From the NCBI GenBank assembly GCA_958402075.1, contig CATXSD010000036.1, positions 1 to 23,849 of the forward strand: a stretch of DNA of 23,849 nt. The letters run 5' to 3'. This document shows positions 14,870 to 22,583 of this stretch, in pieces. Made by a program: the position numbers and the translations under genes. Source of the stretch: Mediterranea massiliensis (GTDB taxonomy: Bacteria > Bacteroidota > Bacteroidia > Bacteroidales > Bacteroidaceae). The first letter of the stretch is position 1. Each line of letters starts with the position of its first letter. The notes under the pieces are model-generated. The model worked only from the letters and a program-made list of their open reading frames with translations, was not told the origin of the DNA and did not search any database.

Positions 14870-16680
14870 TCAGTCTTTTGTTCCGGTTCACGGATGTATT
14901 TCCGCAACTTTATCTTCTGTTTCAAGGTTTTCGAATCACTGCCCATGTCGAGCGCCTGCTGCCAGTACTTCACGGCATCCTCCTCTTCACCCGCCATGTA
15001 ATAGATGTCGCCGCAATGCTCCACCACCTCGGCACTTTTCTCTCCGTCACTCTTCATGGCCTGGTCGATATACAGACGGGCTTGGGCATAATTGCCTTTC
15101 TCGAACAGGATCCAAGCATAGGTATCCAAATAGGTGGCATTCTGCGGTTCGGCTTTTACCGTCTTGTAACTCATTTCCTCAGCCTTATCCAAGTTTTTGC
15201 GTTCCAAGGAAAGGTAGTAAGCATAGTTGTTCAGCGCACCAATGTTGTTCGGATTATAGACCAAAGCCGAATCATAGGCAGCATAGGCCTCCTCGTCCCG
15301 CTTCTTCATGTGCCAAGCGTCACCGATGATAGCATAAAAGTCAGACACTACCTCCTTAGGACTGTTCTTGGTGACATGCGTCAATGCCTTGCGGGATATT
15401 TCGAGTACATCGTCTGTACGTTCAGCCTGATTATAGGCAATGGCCAGATAGAAATAGAACTCCAGCATGTCCGGATTGGACTCTACGCCCGCCTCGCACA
15501 GACGGATGATTTCCTTGTAATCTTCTCCCCGCACCGCTTCACCCAACAGTGTCATGCGGGCAGCCGTATTGGTCGGATCGATGTCAAGTACCTTGTTGAG
15601 CACCGGCACCGACTGCTTGTTCATCCCCTTGGAGAGGAGATATTGGGCATAAAGCATCGGCATGTTGGCATCATCGGTATCCTGCTCCATAATGCGGTCG
15701 AACAAAGTAATGATACGTGTGCTGTCTTTACCAGCCTGTTCGTTCTGCACAATCAACCTGCGCATTACGTTCAGTTTGGTCATCGGTTCCACTTTCTTGT
15801 TCAGCAGAATGGTGTCCAGCTGTTGGTCGTAGAGTTCCTTCTGCCCAGTCTCCTCGTAATAGGAAGCCATGGAATAGAGTGCCATCGCATTATCAGGTTC
15901 CTCGGCCAACACCTTCTGATAGAGTGCATGGGCCTCCTCTGTCTTACCATTTTCCAGATAGACATCGCCCAGCACTACCTGATAACGGAGCTCGTTTGGA
16001 TACTCGGCCACCAGACTTTCCATTTCTCGAAAGGCGTTCTTACGGTCTTCCTGCTGCAAGTAGATGCGGAACTTCTCCATACTGATCTGTTCGCTCTTGC
16101 CCAGCTTTTCTTCAAGCCGGTTCAGAAGTGCCAACACCCGATCGTACTTCTGCTGGCGGTTATAGATGTCCAGCAGATTGTATACAGGGTCCAGTTTGTC
16201 AGGGAAGCGTACTGCCATATCCTCCAACAAGCTGACAGCCTTATCCGTTTCTTTCTGCTGCTGATATAAGTTTACCAGCCCCTGCGCATACCAGTAATTG
16301 TCTGGAGCATAGTGCACAGCCTTTTCCAACGAAGCTACCGCCTGCTTTTCCTGCTTCAGAGCCATGTAGTACTGGGACAATTCGAACAAGGCCGAAGGAG
16401 CATTGGGACGGATGCGCAGGCAATGCTGCAGCAAGTCGAAAGCTGCATCATACTTCTGCAAGGTCTTCATCCGCACAGCTTCCAGGAAGAAATAATCGTA
16501 CTTGCGCTGGAGAGCCGGCGCCAAGGTATCGGCAGGAATAGCCATTGTGGCATCTGCCGACACTCCCGCTCCATTTCCTTTACGAACTATCCCGCACGAA
16601 ACCAGCAGGCACACCGAAAACAGTACTCCCAGCCATCTATTCAGTTTATGTTTCATCACTCGCTTCATTCGTTTTTCCAT
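14866..16680 (-). CDS. Tetratricopeptide repeat lipoprotein
   Basis: A 604-residue protein built almost wholly of TPR helices after a lipoprotein signal (hydrophobic 16-27, LVSC with Cys29). About ten or more TPR units can be traced from residue 50 to 585, for example PSALFELSQYYMALKQEKQA, KTEEAHALYQKVLAEEPDNA, IGALNNYAYYLSLERKNLDK and TYLDTYAWILFEKGNYAQA. TPR arrays bind other proteins, so this is likely an envelope scaffold. It lies 9 bp after dut and overlaps the DUF4292 gene by 4 bp. The grouping with an EnvC-like protein suggests a role in envelope assembly or cell separation. Alternative starts at 16668 and 16656 also keep the signal sequence. Confidence 0.82.
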   Translation of the reverse strand: MEKRMKRVMKHKLNRWLGVLFSVCLLVSCGIVRKGNGAGVSADATMAIPADTLAPALQRKYDYFFLEAVRMKTLQKYDAAFDLLQHCLRIRPNAPSALFELSQYYMALKQEKQAVASLEKAVHYAPDNYWYAQGLVNLYQQQKETDKAVSLLEDMAVRFPDKLDPVYNLLDIYNRQQKYDRVLALLNRLEEKLGKSEQISMEKFRIYLQQEDRKNAFREMESLVAEYPNELRYQVVLGDVYLENGKTEEAHALYQKVLAEEPDNAMALYSMASYYEETGQKELYDQQLDTILLNKKVEPMTKLNVMRRLIVQNEQAGKDSTRIITLFDRIMEQDTDDANMPMLYAQYLLSKGMNKQSVPVLNKVLDIDPTNTAARMTLLGEAVRGEDYKEIIRLCEAGVESNPDMLEFYFYLAIAYNQAERTDDVLEISRKALTHVTKNSPKEVVSDFYAIIGDAWHMKKRDEEAYAAYDSALVYNPNNIGALNNYAYYLSLERKNLDKAEEMSYKTVKAEPQNATYLDTYAWILFEKGNYAQARLYIDQAMKSDGEKSAEVVEHCGDIYYMAGEEEDAVKYWQQALDMGSDSKTLKQKIKLRKYIREPEQKTE

Positions 16681-16689
16681 TCACAGACT

Positions 16690-17124
16690 TCATACACCGG
16701 TATGTCCGAAGCCACCGGCACCGCGCCGGGTTTCGTCCAGCACCTCCACCTCTTCCCAGGCTGCCTGTTCGTGTCGGGCAACCACCATCTGGGCAATGCG
16801 TTCGCCGTCTTCGATGACAAACGGTTCCGCAGACAAGTTAATCAGAATAATGCAGATTTCCCCGCGGTAATCGGCATCGATTGTACCTGGAGAGTTGAGT
16901 ACCGTCACTCCTTTCTTCAAGGCCAAACCACTGCGGGGACGTACCTGTGCCTCGAAACCGGGAGGCAAGGCAATGTACAGTCCCGTGGGCACCAGACAGC
17001 GCTGCATGGGGGCAAGTGTCAGGGGTTCGGACAGGTTGGCGCGCAAGTCCATGCCCGCCGACAAAGGGGTGGCATAGGCTGGAAGCGGATGCTTCGAGCG
17101 GTTGATTATTTGAACTTTCAGCAT
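16690..17124 (-). CDS. dut: Deoxyuridine 5'-triphosphate nucleotidohydrolase (dUTPase)
   Basis: Hydrolyses dUTP to dUMP and pyrophosphate, keeping uracil out of DNA and feeding dTMP synthesis. The 144-residue protein has all five trimeric dUTPase motifs: AGMDLRA (23-29), PRSGLA (63-68), SPGTIDADYRGE (78-89), ERIAQMV (108-114) and the C-terminal RGAGGFGHTG (134-143). Length is normal for the family. It heads the operon with the TPR, DUF4292 and EnvC-like genes and diverges from dgt, another dNTP-pool enzyme. The promoter is unclear; the best minus-strand candidate, TACTTTCG at 17174-17167, has one mismatch to TAnnTTTG. Confidence 0.97.
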   Translation of the reverse strand: MLKVQIINRSKHPLPAYATPLSAGMDLRANLSEPLTLAPMQRCLVPTGLYIALPPGFEAQVRPRSGLALKKGVTVLNSPGTIDADYRGEICIILINLSAEPFVIEDGERIAQMVVARHEQAAWEEVEVLDETRRGAGGFGHTGV

Positions 17125-17196
17125 ATTCGGTATCGTCTAACTATTTTTATGCACTTATTTAACGGGCGAAAGTACGGATTTTGAAGCAAATAGTCA

Positions 17197-17204
17197 TACA
17201 TTTG
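17197..17204 (+). promoter_or_regulatory. dgt promoter -7 element
   Basis: TACATTTG followed by CA matches TAnnTTTG exactly, in the dut-dgt divergent spacer (17125-17262), 58 bp before the dgt ATG. No correctly spaced -33 TTG is evident. Confidence 0.5.
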
Positions 17205-17262
17205 CAGTTAAATAATAGTAACCGGATTTGTATTTTATCAAACACCAAGCCCACATATACCC

Positions 17263-18594
17263 ATGATGAACTGGAACACCCTCCTGTCAGCCAAGCGTTT
17301 CGGACTGGAAGAATTCCATCAGGAACGCCACGAAAACCGCTCTGAATTCCAACGTGACTACGACCGCCTGGTCTTTTCGGCTCCCTTCCGCCGTCTTCAG
17401 AACAAGACACAAGTATTCCCGCTGCCTGGCAGCATATTTGTGCACAACCGACTGACGCATAGCCTGGAGGTGTCGTGCGTGGGACGATCGTTGGGCAACG
17501 ACGTGGCAAAGGGCATCCTGGCCCGTCAGCCCGAGTTGCAACACAGTTTCCTGCCTGAAATCGGCGCCATTGTTTCAGCTGCCTGCCTGGCCCACGATCT
17601 GGGCAATCCACCCTTCGGCCATTCGGGCGAAAGAGCCATCTCGACCTTCTTTTCCGAAGGTAAAGGACTTGCCCTGAAGGAACAACTCAGCGAAACCCAA
17701 TGGGAAGACTTCACTCACTTTGAAGGCAACGCCAATGCCTTCCGCCTGCTGACCCACCAGTTTGAAGGACGGCGGCCGGGTGGATTTGTACTGACCTACT
17801 CAACCCTGGCCAGCATCGTAAAATACCCCTTTTCATCGAGCCTGGCCGGGCGGAAATCGAAATTCGGTTTCTTTGCCAGCGAGGAAGGGAGCTTCCGCCG
17901 CATTGCCGAAGAACTGGGAATGACGAAACTGAACGAGCAACCGCTGAAGTATGCCCGCCATCCACTGGTCTACCTCGTGGAAGCAGCCGATGATATCTGC
18001 TACCAGATGATGGACATCGAAGATGCGCACAAGCTGAAGATACTGACAACCGACGAGACCAAGGGCTTGCTTCTGTCTTACTTTGACGACGCTCGCAAAG
18101 CTCATCGGGAAGAAACACTGAAAATTGTGAGCGATGTCAACGAACAGATTGCCTACCTGCGTTCCAGCGTCATCGGACTATTGATACGCGAATGCACGCA
18201 GGCCTTCCTGGATCACGAAGAGCAGATTTTGGCTGGTACGTTCGAAGGTCCGCTCATCAGACACATCAGCCCCCTGCCCGCTTCGGCCTACCGCCATTGC
18301 TCCGAAGTGTCGCAGGAGAAAATCTATCGTTCACGCGACGTGCTCGACATCGAGCTGGCCGGTTTCCGCATCATCGGTACCCTGCTGGAACTGATGATCG
18401 AAGCAGTCTGCTCACCCGAGAAGGCATACTCCAAACTGCTCATCAATCGCGTATCCAATCAGTACAAAATAAAATCGCCCGTATTCTATGAAAGAATACA
18501 GGCGGTATTGGATTATATCTCAGGCATGACTGACGTCTTTGCCCTCGACCTTTACCGGAAAATCAACGGCAACAGCCTACCAGAAATCAGCTGA
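17263..18594 (+). CDS. dgt: Deoxyguanosinetriphosphate triphosphohydrolase (HD family dNTPase)
   Basis: Splits dGTP or other dNTPs to a deoxynucleoside and triphosphate. The 443-residue protein has the HD-domain metal residues: H66 in RLTHSLEV, H111-D112 in CLAHDLGNPPFGHSGE (H120 also conserved), and a later Asp in YLVEAADDICYQMMDIED. The N-terminal FQRDYDRLVFSAPFRRLQNKTQVFP is the usual dGTPase signature for nucleotide binding. Length fits the family. It is divergent from dut, so two dNTP-sanitising enzymes share one intergenic region. The start may be the ATG at 17263 or the next codon, 17266. Which dNTP it prefers, and whether it also defends against phage, cannot be told from sequence. 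Confidence 0.93.
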   Translation: MMNWNTLLSAKRFGLEEFHQERHENRSEFQRDYDRLVFSAPFRRLQNKTQVFPLPGSIFVHNRLTHSLEVSCVGRSLGNDVAKGILARQPELQHSFLPEIGAIVSAACLAHDLGNPPFGHSGERAISTFFSEGKGLALKEQLSETQWEDFTHFEGNANAFRLLTHQFEGRRPGGFVLTYSTLASIVKYPFSSSLAGRKSKFGFFASEEGSFRRIAEELGMTKLNEQPLKYARHPLVYLVEAADDICYQMMDIEDAHKLKILTTDETKGLLLSYFDDARKAHREETLKIVSDVNEQIAYLRSSVIGLLIRECTQAFLDHEEQILAGTFEGPLIRHISPLPASAYRHCSEVSQEKIYRSRDVLDIELAGFRIIGTLLELMIEAVCSPEKAYSKLLINRVSNQYKIKSPVFYERIQAVLDYISGMTDVFALDLYRKINGNSLPEIS

Positions 18595-18601
18595 CGGACA
18601 C

Positions 18602-18631
18602 CAGACCGACGAACGACCCCGTTCCTGTCTG
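18602..18631. terminator. Hairpin between convergent dgt and glsB
   Basis: CAGAC (18602-18606) pairs with GTCTG (18627-18631). Inside it, GAACG (18611-18615) pairs with CGTTC (18620-18624) around a 4-nt loop. It fills the 39-bp space between the two stop codons. No T run follows on either strand, so terminator activity is uncertain. Confidence 0.4.
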
Positions 18632-18633
18632 AC

Positions 18634-19608
18634 TTAAGCCTTCTTATTGAACACAAAGCGGCTGACGTCCTGTTCGTTCTCGACGAACGACTGGATGTGG
18701 CGGATGCGCTTCTCAGCCAGAATTTCGTCGACGGCAATCAGGATACCAGTTTCCTCCACATCACCAAATTCGTAGTTGATGGCCGTGCCAAACATGCGCA
18801 TCGTGGGGCTCAGGCTCATGTAAGCATTAACCAAGGGAGGAATATTATAGCCCACCTTGCGTATCTCAGCATTCAATATCTTGTAATCGTCCTTGAATGA
18901 ATCCTTGCAGAACAAAGCGGCCAACTGCTTCTCGTCGGTATCCAAGTGAAGCGGCTCTATCGGTACAACCAGCCCCTCCTTGTCGGCAAAATGCTTGTGC
19001 AGGAAATAGAGTATCATGTCACGACTCAAGCGGTGATAGCTGGGATACATGGTCACCTTGCCGAAGAAGTATTTCACATTGGGCATCACTACGGTCAAGG
19101 CACCTAGGCCATCCCACAGATTGTCCAACGCAAAGAGGCCTTTGCTGTCGGCACGGGTGGACTGATATTCCAACGTGACGAACGAACGCCCCAGTTCAAT
19201 GGTTGTGGGCAGATATTCCTTAAGGAACTTCTCGGAGAAGTGGAACATGTGCGAAGTGGCCAAAATGGGAGCTCCCTTCTCGTCGAACCGCACGTCTGTG
19301 CCCAATATATACCGATATCCCCCCAGTATTTCCTCCGCTTCCGGATTCCACACAATCAGTTGCTTGTAGGGGTTCTCCATCGTGTCATACTCATCAATGT
19401 CCATTGACATGCCCGTTCCGCCACCGGCTGCCCTGAAGGCTATCTCGCGCAAACGGCCGATTTCCCTCATCGTATTCGGTGCATCCTGTGCGGTGACAAT
19501 GTAAATCTGGTTGTGGCTGCGGTTGGTCATGCGCAGACGCTTGTCTTCCGTCAGCTCCGCCTTCAGCAACGCCTTGTCTACCGGTGCAATAATCTCTTCC
19601 ATACTCAT
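18634..19608 (-). CDS. glsB: GNAT-type N-acyltransferase for glycine lipid synthesis (GlsB)
   Basis: Matches the OlsB-like acyltransferase of Bacteroides. In B. thetaiotaomicron GlsB N-acylates glycine with a 3-hydroxy fatty acyl group, the first step toward glycine lipids. The 324-residue protein shows IYIVTAQDAPNTMREIGRLR with REIAFRAAGGGTG (about 49-66), then IDEYDTMENPYKQLIVWNPE and EILGGYRYILG, the core of this GNAT/hemolysin-like fold. ELGRSFVTLEYQ and GLFALDNLWDGLGAL follow. It comes 27 bp after the glsA-like gene on the same strand and both are likely transcribed from the promoter at 20482-20513. It converges with dgt over a small hairpin. The assignment rests on family resemblance plus pairing with the O-acyltransferase gene. 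Two near-start ATGs (19608, 19602) are possible. Confidence 0.82.
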   Translation of the reverse strand: MSMEEIIAPVDKALLKAELTEDKRLRMTNRSHNQIYIVTAQDAPNTMREIGRLREIAFRAAGGGTGMSMDIDEYDTMENPYKQLIVWNPEAEEILGGYRYILGTDVRFDEKGAPILATSHMFHFSEKFLKEYLPTTIELGRSFVTLEYQSTRADSKGLFALDNLWDGLGALTVVMPNVKYFFGKVTMYPSYHRLSRDMILYFLHKHFADKEGLVVPIEPLHLDTDEKQLAALFCKDSFKDDYKILNAEIRKVGYNIPPLVNAYMSLSPTMRMFGTAINYEFGDVEETGILIAVDEILAEKRIRHIQSFVENEQDVSRFVFNKKA

Positions 19609-19635
19609 ACCTATTTTTCTATAAACTCAATGTCC

Positions 19636-20457
19636 TTACAACTTATATACGATATCCTTGACGTATTGTGCCCACTGTACGGGCGTCTTCGACTTGTCGA
19701 ACGTCTGCCACGGAATGGGTTTTCCGATGGTGACGGTAAAAGTCTTGTGACGGTTCTTCAGCATCTCGTCCGCCAGATACAGCATGGCGATGTTGAACTT
19801 GATGCCTAAAAATTTACACAGATTGGCCAGGTTATAAAAGAAATTGGAATTACGTCCCTCGAAATGGATGGGGACCACATCGCGTTGATGCTCCACACTC
19901 TTTACGATGAACGCCTTCTTCCAATCCAGATCGGCAATCACCCCACCCTTCTGACGGCGCGAGCAAAGGCCGGCCGGAAACATGATGAGCTGGTTGTCCG
20001 ACGCGAAGCCGGCTTCCACCAGCTTCGGGAAGTCCTTGGCCTGACGGCCGGTCTTGTTGATGGGGATACACAGGGGAGCCAACCCGTGCAGGTTCATCAG
20101 CAGGTCGTTCACCAGGTATTTCACCTTACCGTCATAGTGCTTGCCGAGCACGTAGCCTAAAGCGATACCGTCCTGCCCCCCCAACGGATGGTTGGAGACA
20201 AACGTACACAACTTGCCTTCCGGCAGATTTTCCCTGCCCTTCACCTCAATCTTGGCATCCAAAAAGTCCAGGCATGCCTCCAGAAAGTCAACGCCGACCT
20301 TGTCCTTCGATTCACGCAGAAAGACGTTCAGTTCGTCCTGATGCACAATGTGCTTCAGATACGAAACGACGAAACGGGGCACGTACTTCGACTGCTTCGG
20401 AGCCTTTTCCCGAAGAATGCGGTCAATGTCGATCAAAAACAAAGAGTCATCTGCCAT
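19636..20457 (-). CDS. glsA: PlsC-like O-acyltransferase for glycine lipid synthesis (GlsA)
   Basis: Family of 1-acylglycerol-phosphate acyltransferases. In the Bacteroides glycine lipid pathway GlsA adds the second, ester-linked acyl chain to the N-acyl glycine made by GlsB. The 273-residue protein has the HX4-5D-type catalytic motif SNHPLGGQDG (H90, D96) and the substrate motif FPAGLCSRR (160-168), then VVPIHFEGRNSNFFYNLANL. The spacing HPLGGQD has five residues between His and Asp rather than the usual four, as seen in this hemolysin-like subgroup. It is the first gene of the glsA-glsB pair and has a well-formed promoter. A role as an ordinary PlsC cannot be excluded by motif alone; the adjacent OlsB-like gene is the main argument. 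Confidence 0.82.
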   Translation of the reverse strand: MADDSLFLIDIDRILREKAPKQSKYVPRFVVSYLKHIVHQDELNVFLRESKDKVGVDFLEACLDFLDAKIEVKGRENLPEGKLCTFVSNHPLGGQDGIALGYVLGKHYDGKVKYLVNDLLMNLHGLAPLCIPINKTGRQAKDFPKLVEAGFASDNQLIMFPAGLCSRRQKGGVIADLDWKKAFIVKSVEHQRDVVPIHFEGRNSNFFYNLANLCKFLGIKFNIAMLYLADEMLKNRHKTFTVTIGKPIPWQTFDKSKTPVQWAQYVKDIVYKL

Positions 20458-20481
20458 TCTTTATCCAGATAAAATACCGCG

Positions 20482-20513
20482 CAAAATTAACGCTTCTTTT
20501 TAATTATCTGCAA
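20482..20513 (-). promoter_or_regulatory. glsA-glsB promoter
   Basis: On the minus strand TTG (20513-20511) is followed after 21 bp by TAATTTTG (20489-20482), an exact -7 match. It is 24 bp before the glsA ATG and is the best two-box promoter in the window. Confidence 0.65.
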
Positions 20514-20532
20514 GACTTTGACAGAAAATACG

Positions 20533-20574
20533 CCCGTAAACTGACAAAAAACACCCGTAAACTATCAACAAACA
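20533..20574. repeat. 21-bp direct repeat between glsA and the sigma factor gene
   Basis: CCCGTAAACT is repeated at 20533-20542 and 20554-20563. The full 21-bp units (20533-20553 and 20554-20574) differ at only a few positions. The 21-bp phase is two helical turns. It lies just upstream of the glsA -33 box and ahead of the sigma factor gene, so it may be an operator for either. Confidence 0.45.
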
Positions 20575-20678
20575 GATTTTCCCCCTATTATTATCTGTTT
20601 TCCGGTGGCCCGACCGGCAGATTGTCCGTATCATTGCAACGTCGAAACGAAATACGACAACTAACCCCTTTAACACGC

Positions 20679-21191
20679 ATGTATAATATGAACAGTGCAA
20701 CATTTACAAAAGCTTTGGTGGGAATGCAGGACGACTTGCTTCGTTTTGCCTACAAGCTCACCGCCGACCGCGAAGACGCAAACGACCTTCTTCAGGAAAC
20801 TTCTTTGAAAGCCCTCGACAACGAAGACAAATATACCCCCGAAACCAACTTCAAAGGATGGGTCTACACCATCATGCGCAACATCTTCATCAACAACTAC
20901 CGCAAGATGATGCGCGACCAGACCTTCGTTGACCAGACGGACAACCAGTACCACCTGAATACGCCGAGCGAAAGCTACGCCGACAGTACCGAAACGGCCT
21001 ACGACCTGAAAGAGATGCACCGCATCGTCAACGCGCTGCCCAAGGAGTACCGCGTGCCGTTCTCCATGCATGTCGCAGGCTTCAAATACCGCGAGATTGC
21101 CGAAAAGCTGGGACTTCCCCTGGGTACCGTGAAGAGCCGCATCTTCTTCACGCGCCAGAAGCTGCAACGCGAACTGAAAGATTTCGTATAA
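20679..21191 (+). CDS. RNA polymerase ECF sigma factor
   Basis: A 170-residue sigma-70-family factor with only regions 2 and 4. Region 2 is at about 18-80 (DDLLRFAYKLTADREDANDL, then NFKGWVYTIMRNIFINNYRK) and region 4 at about 115-162 (IVNALPKEYRVPFSMHVAGF, then KYREIAEKLGLPLGTVKSRIF). It redirects RNA polymerase to a specific promoter set. No anti-sigma factor gene is adjacent, unlike SusC/SusD-linked ECF factors; this widespread Bacteroides type stands alone. The start is 20679 or 20688 (MNSATFTKAL); upstream in-frame codons back to 20274 run into the glsA region and are not used. A weak -7 match, TATCATTG at 20629-20636, precedes it. A strong terminator follows at 21264-21295. Its regulon is unknown. 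Confidence 0.9.
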   Translation: MYNMNSATFTKALVGMQDDLLRFAYKLTADREDANDLLQETSLKALDNEDKYTPETNFKGWVYTIMRNIFINNYRKMMRDQTFVDQTDNQYHLNTPSESYADSTETAYDLKEMHRIVNALPKEYRVPFSMHVAGFKYREIAEKLGLPLGTVKSRIFFTRQKLQRELKDFV

Positions 21192-21263
21192 TCCTCCCTA
21201 ACCCGTAAGGTGCAAGCGTCTTTTCACCAGAAAAGACAGCGTATATTTTTAGTTGTGCAAGTG

Positions 21264-21301
21264 AAAGGACAGGCTCCACCCGAAGCCTGTCCTTTCTGTT
21301 T
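21264..21301 (+). terminator. Rho-independent terminator of the sigma factor gene
   Basis: AAAGGACAGGCT (21264-21275) and AGCCTGTCCTTT (21284-21295) form a perfect 12-bp stem with an 8-nt loop, followed by CTGTTTTA. It lies 72 bp after the stop codon. Confidence 0.85.
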
Positions 21302-21379
21302 TATCAAGCCGACGCCAGAGCCCTCCGCCGACAGGCCCCATATCAACGAAAACAATCATTTTCTGCCGAAAAAAGATAG

Positions 21380-21459
21380 AATGTTCTGCAATAAAAGAAG
21401 CAATGTTTTCCTGCAAAGAAAGCAATGTTTTGCGTCAAAAGAAGCAATGTTTTCCACCG
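21380..21459. repeat. Tandem repeat with 22-bp period (AAGAAGCAATGTTTT units)
   Basis: AATGTT recurs at 21380, 21402, 21424 and 21446, exactly 22 bp apart. The last three units share AAGAAGCAATGTTTT or a one-base variant; the first is more diverged, and a possible remnant lies near 21354-21367. Because 22 is not a multiple of three, the reading frame rotates through the array, so it is not coding. It lies in the 465-bp interval 21192-21656, which otherwise contains a terminator, the rsmH promoter region and no gene. Units are short and unseparated by unique spacers, so it is not CRISPR. Confidence 0.75.
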
Positions 21460-21596
21460 TTCCCGACACGGAAGCCCATCATTTCTCAGAAAGCGCCGTT
21501 TTCACTTAAAGTATCATTCGCACAAGCCCGCAGAACCCTCTGCAAACAAAGGAATTAAGGATGTTGAAAACTTGTTCATTGATTTTAGCGAAAACC

Positions 21597-21629
21597 TTGT
21601 CCATAATTGTGGAGAAATGCGTACTTTTA
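21597..21629 (+). promoter_or_regulatory. Candidate rsmH / dcw cluster promoter
   Basis: TTG at 21597-21599 and TACTTTTA at 21622-21629, one base from TAnnTTTG, are 22 bp apart and 27 bp before the rsmH ATG. A near-palindrome, TCCATAATTGTGGA (21600-21613), lies between the boxes and could bind a regulator. Confidence 0.4.
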
Positions 21630-21656
21630 CAGCCGTTTTATATTACTAAGGTGCAA

Positions 21657-22571
21657 ATGGCAGAAAAAGAAACGACATACCACATCCCCGTGCTGCTGAA
21701 ACCCAGTGTAGACGGCATGAACATCCGCCCGGACGGAACGTACGTCGACGTGACCTTCGGCGGCGGAGGACATTCGCGTGAAATCCTGTCCCGACTGGGC
21801 GACGGCGGACGACTGCTGAGCTTCGACCAGGACGAGGACGCCGAACGCAACATCGTGGACGACCCGCACTTCACCTTCGTGCGGAGCAACTTCCGCTACC
21901 TGCACAATTTCCTGCGCTACTACGGCGTGGAGCAGGTGGATGCCGTCCTGGCCGACCTGGGCGTGTCGTCCCACCACTTCGACGACAGCGAACGGGGCTT
22001 CTCCTTCCGCTTCGACGGCCGGCTGGACATGCGCATGAACAAGCGCGCAGGCCTCACCGCGGCCGACGTGGTAAACACCTACGACGAAGAACGCCTGGCC
22101 GACGTGTTCTACCTCTACGGCGAACTGAAGAACAGTCGCAAGCTGGCCGCCCTGCTGGTCAAGGCGCGCAACACGCAGAAGATTGACACCATCGGCGACT
22201 TCCTCGAACTTGTGAAGCCCCTCTTCGGCCGCGAGCGCGAGAAGAAGGAACTGGCCAAGGTCTTCCAGGCCCTGCGCATCGAGGTGAACCAGGAGATGGA
22301 AGCCCTGAAGGAGATGCTCTATGCCGCCACCGAAGCCCTGCGCCCGGGCGGACGACTGGTCGTAATCACCTACCACTCGCTGGAAGACCGCATGGTGAAG
22401 AACATCATGAAGACGGGCAACGTGGAAGGCAAGGCGGAGAAGGATTTCTACGGCAACGTACAGACACCCTTCCGCCTCGTGAACAACAAAGTGATTGTGC
22501 CCGACGAAGAAGAGGTGGCCCGCAACCCCCGCTCGCGGAGCGCCAAACTGAGAATAGCAGAAAAACGATGA
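21657..22571 (+). CDS. rsmH: 16S rRNA (cytosine(1402)-N(4))-methyltransferase RsmH
   Basis: Methylates N4 of C1402 in the 16S rRNA decoding centre using S-adenosylmethionine. The 304-residue protein has HIPVLL near the start, the SAM loop DVTFGGGGHSREIL (31-44), SFDQDEDA (56-63), ADLGVSSHHFD, RGFSFRFDGRLDMRMN and the late block GGRLVVITYHSLEDRMVKN, all typical of RsmH/MraW. The start at 21657 (MAEKETTYHIPVLL) matches the family; a longer frame back to 21561 adds a non-conserved stretch. First gene of the dcw cluster here, followed after 12 bp by the FtsL-like gene. The usual upstream gene mraZ is not present between it and the sigma factor gene. Confidence 0.97.
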   Translation: MAEKETTYHIPVLLKPSVDGMNIRPDGTYVDVTFGGGGHSREILSRLGDGGRLLSFDQDEDAERNIVDDPHFTFVRSNFRYLHNFLRYYGVEQVDAVLADLGVSSHHFDDSERGFSFRFDGRLDMRMNKRAGLTAADVVNTYDEERLADVFYLYGELKNSRKLAALLVKARNTQKIDTIGDFLELVKPLFGREREKKELAKVFQALRIEVNQEMEALKEMLYAATEALRPGGRLVVITYHSLEDRMVKNIMKTGNVEGKAEKDFYGNVQTPFRLVNNKVIVPDEEEVARNPRSRSAKLRIAEKR

Positions 22572-22583
22572 GATAAAGGAGAC

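Noticed and set aside
14878..16269. 463-codon plus-strand open frame opposite the TPR lipoprotein gene
   Set aside because: Antisense to a gene with a lipobox and repeated TPR units; the translation has no recognisable fold or start context.
21380..21459. Possible CRISPR array
   Set aside because: Units are contiguous at 22 bp with no unique spacers and no cas genes nearby.
21210..21509. 99-codon plus-strand frame between the sigma factor gene and rsmH
   Set aside because: It runs through a perfect terminator hairpin and a 22-bp tandem repeat whose period rotates the frame, so it is not coding.
21600..21613. TCCATAATTGTGGA as a DnaA box pair or origin element
   Set aside because: It does not match TTATNCACA and stands alone; a regulator site or chance palindrome is more likely.
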